Under the pieces are notes generated by a model. It saw only the letters and a program-made list of their open reading frames with translations. It ran no database searches and had not been told where the DNA came from. From the NCBI GenBank assembly GCA_013360295.1, contig JABWCL010000001.1:248001-312000 (forward strand): DNA of 64,000 bases, given 5' to 3'. The translations under genes were made by a program, and so were the position numbers. Position 1 is the first letter of the stretch. Each line of letters starts with the position of its first letter. Shown here piece by piece: positions 57,090-64,000 of this stretch. The stretch is from Ignavibacteriaceae bacterium (GTDB lineage Bacteria; Bacteroidota; Ignavibacteria; Ignavibacteriales; Ignavibacteriaceae).

Positions 57090-58586
57090 CTATATACCTA
57101 ATGAATAACTTAAATTAAAATAAAAATTACTGTTTCCTCCGGAGAAATATGTTCTGTCCGGAATAATCCCCGTGTACCCGATTTCAGGAATAATATAGTC
57201 GTGACGCCCTGCTTTAATCTTACTTTCAAAACGTATTCCGATAATACTGATATCAGTAATCAGTTTTTTGATCTCACTCATTCGAAAGGCCAGGTAATCT
57301 CCTGAGACTGTTCCGATGGTCATTCTGTCTTCAGCGGATAAATCCTGTATATAATAAACCGAACCGCCAAACTCAATTATATCTGATATACGACAATATG
57401 TGCCCAACTCCGCGCCCAATCTGTAAAAGTTATGTCCAAAAGAAATATCGCTGAAATGATCTGTAAATGAAAAATTTATTTTATCCAATGATATTAATGG
57501 ATAAATTTTAATAGCACCGGAGAGCCTGTACTCATATGATATCCGGGAGTAGTACCTTTCATTATCCGCCCTGGAGTACATAACGTTTCTCTCTGCTGCC
57601 CTGCTCCATCCGAGTTCATTAGAATAACCGAACACCAGGTTCATTGCACCTGATTCGCCAACAAGTATCCTCGAATTAAGTGAAACATCATCTGATACAC
57701 CACGTATATACCCGGCAAGCCGCGGATCCAGCGCGTCATCTTTCTGGATACGCTTAGTGATCTGCCCCTTATAGCCAACACCAATTTTCACTGATTCACT
57801 TAACGACAGGTCCATCCCTGCACTTGCTCCGTAGATATTAATATACTGGAACCGCGTTTCGGTTTTCGATCTAATCACCGATGGAAGATCGAATCCGCTG
57901 AACTTCAATAAAACGGTTTCCTGCGTAAGTCCCCCCTCATCCTCTCTGTAACTGATGGTTTCGTTTAGATCACCAATCAGAATGCCGCCACGTACCTTCA
58001 GCCAGCCAAAAAAGCCGTAACTACCTGAGAGATCGAATCTTACATCACGATGCTCGGAAACCGGGCGGGGGGTTAGCTGTTTTAATCCTTCATCCACCAG
58101 GTAAGCAAGAGACGCGTGTATATTATCGGTAGTGTTGAACTGATAATTGTACTCACCCTGCATTTGGATGCCGTTGAATCTGGCGCTGCCTGTGGTACTG
58201 TCTCCGAGTAATACAGGACTGAATCCCATATTATCACGGACAAACACCCAGTTCCACTGTTCTCTGATATTCTTAAAAACTTTAAATTCTCCGGAAAACG
58301 ACTGCGCCTCGTCAATCACCTTAAAACCTTTGAAACCCAGTACTGCGTTATGAGTTTTGGCGGGTTCGGTAAAGCCGCGGAATTCACCGGATCGTGAACT
58401 ATAGGCAGAGAAGATCGAAAAATGCTCACTCGTGTGCGGGATGTATTTCCCCCTCCCTACACTATTAATGGGATTAAATATATCCAGGTTGAAGAGATAA
58501 GGATCCTCCGCCTGTGCCTGAAGGATATTAGCAGACAGAATAATGAAAAGTAGAGCCTGCCTGAACATTTTCGTTAATTGATGCAT
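57090..58586 (-). CDS. Outer-membrane beta-barrel protein, perhaps DUF6850-like
   Basis: The 498-residue protein has a signal peptide (about 1-26) and then alternating beta-strands with aromatic girdle residues, ending in YFNLSYSLGI, as in outer-membrane barrels. I recall DUF6850 barrels near DUF4876 genes in Bacteroidota and the context fits, but I cannot confirm the family from memory. It lies 26 bases after the DUF4876-like gene. Confidence 0.65.
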   Translation of the reverse strand: MHQLTKMFRQALLFIILSANILQAQAEDPYLFNLDIFNPINSVGRGKYIPHTSEHFSIFSAYSSRSGEFRGFTEPAKTHNAVLGFKGFKVIDEAQSFSGEFKVFKNIREQWNWVFVRDNMGFSPVLLGDSTTGSARFNGIQMQGEYNYQFNTTDNIHASLAYLVDEGLKQLTPRPVSEHRDVRFDLSGSYGFFGWLKVRGGILIGDLNETISYREDEGGLTQETVLLKFSGFDLPSVIRSKTETRFQYINIYGASAGMDLSLSESVKIGVGYKGQITKRIQKDDALDPRLAGYIRGVSDDVSLNSRILVGESGAMNLVFGYSNELGWSRAAERNVMYSRADNERYYSRISYEYRLSGAIKIYPLISLDKINFSFTDHFSDISFGHNFYRLGAELGTYCRISDIIEFGGSVYYIQDLSAEDRMTIGTVSGDYLAFRMSEIKKLITDISIIGIRFESKIKAGRHDYIIPEIGYTGIIPDRTYFSGGNSNFYFNLSYSLGI

Positions 58587-58612
58587 ATCCGGGTCACATA
58601 GCTAATTAATTA

Positions 58613-59788
58613 TCAATGATGCCCGCCGGGAGTCGGACCCGGAATAATTTCGAAATCGAATGATGAGTTATTCTCGTCCCTCAGAATTATTCTGGGCGTT
58701 GAAGTAACCTTCTTTCTCTCCATTGACTTGCCGGTGTAAAACTGAATTCCTCCGGCTGAGCCTGCATCAAGTCCCGGGTTAACAGTTTTCAGGTCCAGCC
58801 TGGTAGGGTCTTTCATATATTCAACGGCATCAAGAACCGCGGAGTATGGAATTAAAAATTCATCATTATAAGGGATCAGCGAATCAGCAGGAAATTTCGC
58901 GATTGCCAAAGCACCTTTCTCTCCTCCGATCAGCCAGTCATTCCCTGAATCCTGGTATATCCGGATCATATTTGGGATTCCGGGATTATCAATATCAGGA
59001 GCATCGTCTTTATAAAACTCAAAGGCAGATGCTGATAGGTCAACGCTTGAAGAGGCATTAATTCTATGGTCGATCGCATCTTCCGCACAAACAAAAAATT
59101 CTCCCGGTTGTATCGGGTATTCGTTTCCTGAACCAGGGAACATCCATATACTCTTAGAGTGAACATAAAGCGGATCATCGCGATAATTCAATCCGAGATA
59201 GGAACTTGAATATATGACAGCGACGATTATTCCGTCAAGATAGATGACAGAATCCGACTGATTATAAACTTCAAGATATTTATCGTGATAATACAATCCG
59301 GCCCCCGGAGGGCCACAGGCATAAATTTCGCTAATCACGAGCGGTGTCACTCCAGCCTGAACGTCCAGACGTATTAGAATCGGCGTATTATCCCCGGCGA
59401 TGAGTTCGATATTTCGTACTTCTTTATTTACAAGTTTGTATCCGGAGGCTGAAGTCCCTGATATACTTTCCATTTCACTTTCGGACATTATCCTTTCAAC
59501 ACTGAGCAGATATTTGCCCGATAATAATCCGGCAGCGGAGACAATACCGTTAGAATCAGCTGTAAACCTATATGTATTACCCAGCGCAGGGGACTGCAAA
59601 AAAACATTCGCGCTGCGAACGTTATCTGTACCGAATAGTGCCGTCATAAAGTTACTTTTATCCTTAATTTGCAGGGTAAAAGTCGTCTGTCTTTCAGCTA
59701 CAGCCGGCATATCATTATCGGTTAGCATCGAGCAGGACGGAAAGCTTATGAGTAATAACAGAAGCAGGTATTTATATGTTCTTTTCAA
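58613..59788 (-). CDS. DUF4876-like lipoprotein
   Basis: The 391-residue protein has a lipobox (FPSC, Cys 19), an N-terminal beta-rich part, and a region around VISEIYACGPPGAGLYYHDKY with the DUF4876 pattern. It also includes LEVYNQSDSVIYLDG, which resembles lamin-tail beta strands. It is the second gene of a TonB-receptor/DUF4876/barrel set. It probably lies at the outer membrane and helps the receptor's substrate handling; the substrate is not known. Confidence 0.8.
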   Translation of the reverse strand: MKRTYKYLLLLLLISFPSCSMLTDNDMPAVAERQTTFTLQIKDKSNFMTALFGTDNVRSANVFLQSPALGNTYRFTADSNGIVSAAGLLSGKYLLSVERIMSESEMESISGTSASGYKLVNKEVRNIELIAGDNTPILIRLDVQAGVTPLVISEIYACGPPGAGLYYHDKYLEVYNQSDSVIYLDGIIVAVIYSSSYLGLNYRDDPLYVHSKSIWMFPGSGNEYPIQPGEFFVCAEDAIDHRINASSSVDLSASAFEFYKDDAPDIDNPGIPNMIRIYQDSGNDWLIGGEKGALAIAKFPADSLIPYNDEFLIPYSAVLDAVEYMKDPTRLDLKTVNPGLDAGSAGGIQFYTGKSMERKKVTSTPRIILRDENNSSFDFEIIPGPTPGGHH

Positions 59789-59804
59789 TTTCTAATCCTC
59801 ATTA

Positions 59805-62474
59805 TCATAGATCAATCATCGTGTTAAAATCCAGTCCGTAAAAAATCCCGGGGTTCCTTCTTTCATAACTTGGAGAAGCGGCTGAACTGCGCTGAATTCT
59901 GTAAAGCGGGCGGTTATTAAAAAAGTTGTTAACGTAAAAAGAGATAACGGCTCCCTTCCATAAAGACTTGCTGACTTTAAGATTGACGAGCCATTTATTC
60001 GGCCTATCCTCCTCAAGTAATTCAAAACCCTGCAGGTGCCGTGTCATCGCGGAGTAGGCTGCGTCAGGCCGCTGCTCTTCGGGAATGCTGACTAGCCCTT
60101 TTGTCACGCTGTAGTAGCCTGTCGCGAGTGTATCATCGTAGCCGTTCCTGCCGTCAATATCCATCGGTTTTTGCTGTATATGCAGAGTGAGCCACATTCC
60201 GAGCTCTTTTGACTGTATTTCAAATCTATAGTTGATTAAAACTTCTTTATTGTACGACTCATAATCCTTATACATCGGGATGACTTCCTCATTCAGCGCC
60301 GCAACAAACCGGGAAGAGCTGAAGTAATAGCCGTCTTTACTTCCGGCTACAGTGTGCATATATGAAGCGTCCAATTTAATTACGGTATTAATAACAGGAA
60401 TACGCTTAGTCCCCATACTCAGTTCTATTCCTTTCACATCAAGATATCCCTTATTTCCGTATCGGGTGTATGTATCGAGATAGTACCTTGTAATCAATGA
60501 ACCGGTATCTGCAGGCCAGTAAGGGAAAGAGCGCTTATAATAATAGTTTGGCTGACTCACAGATTCAAACATATCTTTTGAAGAGTTAAGATACCCCGTT
60601 ACGGTAAACCCAAAGAAATCCCACTGCTGGTCGAGGCTTACTTCATACTTCTTTTGAGTATACCCCTTGATGCTCCTGTTCGCCTGTTCCCTTATGAAAG
60701 TGGATATCAGTGAGAAATTACTGTCAGGATACTGCGGATTTACCACAGAAACAGTATCCACGACATCATAGTATCTCTCCTGAGCGTATATCATCCCCAT
60801 CGGCGGCGATTTTGCGGTAACGCCGTAGCCAAGACGGAGTTGTGTATTTTCAGTAAGGCTGACAGACATTGCTATCCTCGGATTGAGGAAGCTTCCGTTC
60901 TGCGATTTAATAAAGTCTTTTTTCCCGGCTAACCCGCCAAAATCAATACCGGAAGGTTTAAATATTTCATAACGCAAACCCGCTGAAAAAGTAAACGGAA
61001 GGATTATGTTCCCGGTGACCCTGTCTTCCAAATATAAACTGAGGATAGGATAATCGGGAATCATATCATATCTTCTGAGCCGTGGCGTGGTCACAGAAAC
61101 TGATGGAGGAAATAACGGATCAAAGATGATCCCTTCCCCCTTATTAAAATCATTCCGGTAGGTTATGCCGAATAATACATTATGAAGCGGAGAGGCAACA
61201 TAGAACCTGGTCAGGTAGTTCAGGTCACCGTAGAGATTCCACACATCTCCCCTGATATTCTTCTTGCCGAGATACGAACCAAAAACGATCCTTCCCTCCT
61301 GAGTACCCTCCGTGAGCCTCGTGGAGAGGACAAGGTTGTCACGGGAGACCAATCGCTGATCGTACGAATTCTGATAAGTATAACCGACTGACAGTTTAAG
61401 ATTGATCTTGTCCAGTTCATTCAACATTATAAAATGATCACCGGAATATTTCACATTAATATCACGATTGTACCACGCCTCACGAAGCGCGTAACCCGGT
61501 TTTTCTTTATATTCATCAAATGCACGCGTGAAGTAAAAAACGTTTTTTGTGGCGTACTCATCCGCGGCTTTTTCAAGTGAAGACTGAAGTGCGATCCTCG
61601 TATAGCCGTCCTGCTCTATCCTGATATCCCTGCTTGAGGAAGCAACATTCAGATTAGTATTCATTACCCACGATCCTAATCCGAATCCTGCGCTCAGGTT
61701 CGATTCATACAACTGAGGATTATATTTCATTTTCAGTTTCGGAGTTTCAACAGATGACTTTGTCTTGACGATAAGAATACCATCGGTCAGATCACCGTAT
61801 TGAACTGAAGGTATACCGCGAATCACTTCTACTTCTTTAATATTCTCTGCAGGAATTGCTCTCAGGTCTATTCCACTGTTAGCCGAAGACTGCCCTATAC
61901 CAATCTGCATATTGGCATTGTTAGTAATGGGAATTCCATCAAGGATAATCTGCGTCCCAATCGGATCACCGTTTCGAATTTCGGCTTTTTCTGTACTGTT
62001 AAGAGTAGGGTTTGTAGTCTCAACTCCGGGAGTAAGCTTTAGGACATCATTAAGGCTGCTTGCCTGAATGTGTTCTATCTCGCCGGCGGAGATGCTGGTC
62101 TTGGTTTCGGGAGTATTCTGGAGAAAATCATTCTTCGCGACAACTTCTATTGAACCGATTAAAAAGCTTGTTGTCTTAAGCACAAAGTCATTTTTACGGG
62201 TTGCCCCTCTCCTTATCTGAACCTGTGCAGTAAACTTTTCACATCCGACATAGGTTACTTCGATAGTATACTTTCCCTCTTTTGCCTGCAGTTTATACTT
62301 TCCGCGTATGTCGGATATTGTACCAGTATTAATTTCCCTCAGGCGGACAGTTGCAAAGGAAAGCAATTCTCCCTGGTCACTGGTTAATGTACCTTCCAGC
62401 GTACCGAGGCTGCTCTGTGCGAAAAGGTTTGTGCCGATTAAAAAGAAAAGTATATAAAGTAACTGTATGCGCAT
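59805..62474 (-). CDS. TonB-dependent receptor with carboxypeptidase-like N-terminal domain
   Basis: The 889-residue protein has a signal peptide (about 1-19), a CarboxypepD_reg-like domain (about 24-105, GTLEGTLTSDQGELLSFATV), a TonB plug (about 115-235, with SLNDVLKLTPGVET and IILDGIPITNNA) and a 22-stranded barrel ending in FYGLDFNTMIDL. It imports a substrate energised by TonB. No SusD-like gene follows, so this is not a typical polysaccharide locus. A strong hairpin precedes its start. Confidence 0.93.
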   Translation of the reverse strand: MRIQLLYILFFLIGTNLFAQSSLGTLEGTLTSDQGELLSFATVRLREINTGTISDIRGKYKLQAKEGKYTIEVTYVGCEKFTAQVQIRRGATRKNDFVLKTTSFLIGSIEVVAKNDFLQNTPETKTSISAGEIEHIQASSLNDVLKLTPGVETTNPTLNSTEKAEIRNGDPIGTQIILDGIPITNNANMQIGIGQSSANSGIDLRAIPAENIKEVEVIRGIPSVQYGDLTDGILIVKTKSSVETPKLKMKYNPQLYESNLSAGFGLGSWVMNTNLNVASSSRDIRIEQDGYTRIALQSSLEKAADEYATKNVFYFTRAFDEYKEKPGYALREAWYNRDINVKYSGDHFIMLNELDKINLKLSVGYTYQNSYDQRLVSRDNLVLSTRLTEGTQEGRIVFGSYLGKKNIRGDVWNLYGDLNYLTRFYVASPLHNVLFGITYRNDFNKGEGIIFDPLFPPSVSVTTPRLRRYDMIPDYPILSLYLEDRVTGNIILPFTFSAGLRYEIFKPSGIDFGGLAGKKDFIKSQNGSFLNPRIAMSVSLTENTQLRLGYGVTAKSPPMGMIYAQERYYDVVDTVSVVNPQYPDSNFSLISTFIREQANRSIKGYTQKKYEVSLDQQWDFFGFTVTGYLNSSKDMFESVSQPNYYYKRSFPYWPADTGSLITRYYLDTYTRYGNKGYLDVKGIELSMGTKRIPVINTVIKLDASYMHTVAGSKDGYYFSSSRFVAALNEEVIPMYKDYESYNKEVLINYRFEIQSKELGMWLTLHIQQKPMDIDGRNGYDDTLATGYYSVTKGLVSIPEEQRPDAAYSAMTRHLQGFELLEEDRPNKWLVNLKVSKSLWKGAVISFYVNNFFNNRPLYRIQRSSAASPSYERRNPGIFYGLDFNTMIDL

Positions 62475-62485
62475 TAATTAAAGTG

Positions 62486-62522
62486 AACCGCTCCCTGCCC
62501 TTAAGTGCAGCGGGGAGCGGTT
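62486..62522 (-). terminator. Strong hairpin between the YCF48 gene and the TonB receptor start
   Basis: AACCGCTCCC pairs with GGGAGCGGTT (10 bp), extended by inner CTGC/GCAG with a bulge. On the minus strand it is followed by CACTTTAATTAATG, with only a short T-run, 11 bases before the TonB receptor ATG. It may end the YCF48 transcript, or regulate the receptor. Confidence 0.5.
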
Positions 62523-62557
62523 GAAAAATTATGAAATTAAATACTGATCAATAGATA

Positions 62558-64000
62558 CTATTTAATCAGATTCAGTTTCCTGGTCTGAGAGAACTTTCCG
62601 GCATCCATACGGTAGAAATAAGTACCGGAGGAGAGGCCTTCAGCATCAAATTGTATGTAATATTTACCTTGCAAGTGAGGAGCAGAAACGATTGTTCTCA
62701 CCTCGTTTCCAAGGACATCGTACAATTTAATTGTAACGTCAGATGGTGTCCCGACTTCATAGAATATCTTCGTTGAAGGATTGAACGGGTTTGGATAATT
62801 CTGTCCGAGTCCAAAACTCATCCCTGCAACAGGATCCAGCTCAACAACGTTTGAGTATGATGAAGTACCATCATAATCAATCTGTTTGATCCGGTAAGCT
62901 GTTTTGACCGTCAGCAGTTGGTTATCCGTAAATGCATAGCTGTTTCTTTCCAGAGAGTTTCCGGCTCCGTCAATAAAAGCTATCGCGCTCCATTGACCAT
63001 CACCAATACTTCTCTGGACTTCAAATCCGCGGTTATTGGTTTCGGAAGCTGTTGTCCATTTCAGTGAAGCCTTGCCATCAACTATAGAAGCCGAAAATGA
63101 AGTCAGCTCAACAGGTATGATTGATGACCATTTATTAACTAAAACGGTTCCACCGGTACCGGCTGCCCAGAGGTACCTGTCAATCTTTGTCGCGTAGAAA
63201 ATTCCGTTGAAAGATGTCGGGAAAGGCTGAACCCAGGTGTTTCCGCCATCAGTCGTCCGAGACATAGTACCATTCTGATCAAGGAGCCAGAATGTAGTAG
63301 TATCTTCAAAAACGACGCCATAGTTGGAAATTGTATGATTTGCCGGAGGTGTATAAGCTGTCCAGGTAAATCCTCCGTCGGTTGTCCTGGCAACAAAATT
63401 CGCCGAACTGGAGTAACCAACGATCACACCGTGGTTTTCATTATAGAAACTGAGCCCGAAATAATTTCCCGGAATATTAGTCGTCAATGCAGTCCAGTTA
63501 GCGCCGCCATCCGTAGTCATATATGCTTTAGCACTTCCGCCGACAGTAATAACTTTATTGGCATTAAAAAGGTGCATCGCGTAAATTGCAGTAGTACCGT
63601 GCGGGGATGCAAGACTATCCCAACTTGTTCCGCCATTAGTTGTCTTAATTATTCTGCCGGAATTAGTAACGGCAAAACCAGTCAGAGTATCGGCAAAGGC
63701 AACTTCGTTGATGGCAGTTGTCCCGAATAATGGCTGTGATAACCATTCCCAGGTAGTTCCCGCATCGGTAGTTTTATAAATACGGTTCCTTCCGGTACTT
63801 ACGAACCAGGTGCTTGCTGAAGGCATACTTAAACCGTAAGCGAGGAACTTAAAGTTAGCACCCATATCAGACCAGGTCGCACCACCATCAGTAGTCTTAA
63901 AGATCAGCCCGAGAGAATCTGCAGTAGTAGAAGAACCGCCAAGTAAGTATCCAAGGTCTTCCGTTACAAATTTGACTCTTCTGAAAGTTTTCTGAGTAAT
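62558..64000 (-). CDS. YCF48-repeat protein with type IX sorting domain, partial
   Basis: The frame is open to the right edge; 480 residues are visible, and the start is off the window. An internal Met at 63865 is not the true start, since the upstream codons read through (FVTEDLGYLLGG...TTDGGATW) without a stop. The visible part has YCF48-like repeats (KTTDAGTTW, KTTNGGTSW), a fibronectin-like stretch (ELTSFSASIVDGKASLKWTT) and a type IX sorting domain with NYPNPFNPSTKIFYEV and LYDVLGNEV, ending in TRKLNLIK. Confidence 0.9.
   Translation of the reverse strand: MTQKTFRRVKFVTEDLGYLLGGSSTTADSLGLIFKTTDGGATWSDMGANFKFLAYGLSMPSASTWFVSTGRNRIYKTTDAGTTWEWLSQPLFGTTAINEVAFADTLTGFAVTNSGRIIKTTNGGTSWDSLASPHGTTAIYAMHLFNANKVITVGGSAKAYMTTDGGANWTALTTNIPGNYFGLSFYNENHGVIVGYSSSANFVARTTDGGFTWTAYTPPANHTISNYGVVFEDTTTFWLLDQNGTMSRTTDGGNTWVQPFPTSFNGIFYATKIDRYLWAAGTGGTVLVNKWSSIIPVELTSFSASIVDGKASLKWTTASETNNRGFEVQRSIGDGQWSAIAFIDGAGNSLERNSYAFTDNQLLTVKTAYRIKQIDYDGTSSYSNVVELDPVAGMSFGLGQNYPNPFNPSTKIFYEVGTPSDVTIKLYDVLGNEVRTIVSAPHLQGKYYIQFDAEGLSSGTYFYRMDAGKFSQTRKLNLIK

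Noticed and set aside
1-64000. CRISPR array
   Set aside because: No regularly spaced short direct repeats seen; the only tandem repeat is the 355-base tRNA/GIY-YIG array, which has no spacer pattern.
63865-64000. Start of the right-edge YCF48 gene at the internal Met near 63865
   Set aside because: The frame continues upstream to the edge with repeat-type sequence (TTDGGATW), so the true start lies outside the window.

Overview
The window looks like a chromosomal segment from a bacterium of the Bacteroidota/Chlorobiota/Ignavibacteriota group, most likely an Ignavibacteria-like lineage. The grounds are protein-level: C-terminal domains of the type IX secretion (YPNPFNP) kind on two YCF48-repeat proteins, the long (652-residue) form of IspG, a TonB-dependent receptor next to a DUF4876-like lipoprotein, a sigma-54 regulator overlapping an LptE-like gene, and weak or absent Shine-Dalgarno sequences. 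This assignment is inference; no 16S rRNA gene is present.

Layout. 1-10.8 kb is a long minus-strand block: a zinc-ribbon coiled-coil protein and a Nif3-like protein, then RNase P RNA (rnpB) directly before recJ, ruvC, ruvA, a sigma-54 activator, an LptE-like lipoprotein, a processive family 2 glycosyltransferase, a TPR protein, 3-methyladenine glycosylase, and a family 9 glycosyltransferase running off the left edge. 10.9-16.0 kb (minus) holds ispG, a DJ-1/PfpI protein, a Gfo/Idh/MocA oxidoreductase and mgtE. At 16.2-17.0 kb, a tRNA-Lys(TTT) gene heads a tandem array of two small GIY-YIG nuclease genes, each followed by a broken tRNA copy and the same hairpin. An exported alpha-amylase-family lipoprotein and a NapH-like ferredoxin with HMA-like repeats follow.

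21.3-35.4 kb is a signalling island. A triple AAA+ (CbxX/SpoVK type) protein with TPRs, a small helical protein, SiaC-like and SiaB-like proteins, a receiver-PP2C phosphatase, a lone receiver and a 2212-residue hybrid histidine kinase lie on the minus strand, followed by a bacteriohemerythrin on the plus strand. The phosphatase/kinase/SiaC set resembles the Pseudomonas Sia partner switch, but no diguanylate cyclase is visible and the AAA+ protein occupies the likely effector position.

35.7-51.8 kb contains rhodanese, thioredoxin, a CHAD protein, a cyclic-nucleotide-binding/GAF/ATPase protein whose histidine-kinase H-box has lost its histidine, miaA, an ECF sigma/anti-sigma pair, hemL, proS, a thioredoxin-like exported protein, a DMT transporter, dxr and rseP. 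51.8-64.0 kb (minus) is a surface/secretion block: a periplasmic helical protein, a C25-like (gingipain-fold) protein with HEAT repeats, a YCF48 protein, an outer-membrane barrel, a DUF4876-like lipoprotein, a TonB-dependent receptor and a second YCF48 protein that runs off the right edge.

The two most unusual items are the tRNA-Lys/GIY-YIG array and the Sia-like switch joined to a triple AAA+ protein.
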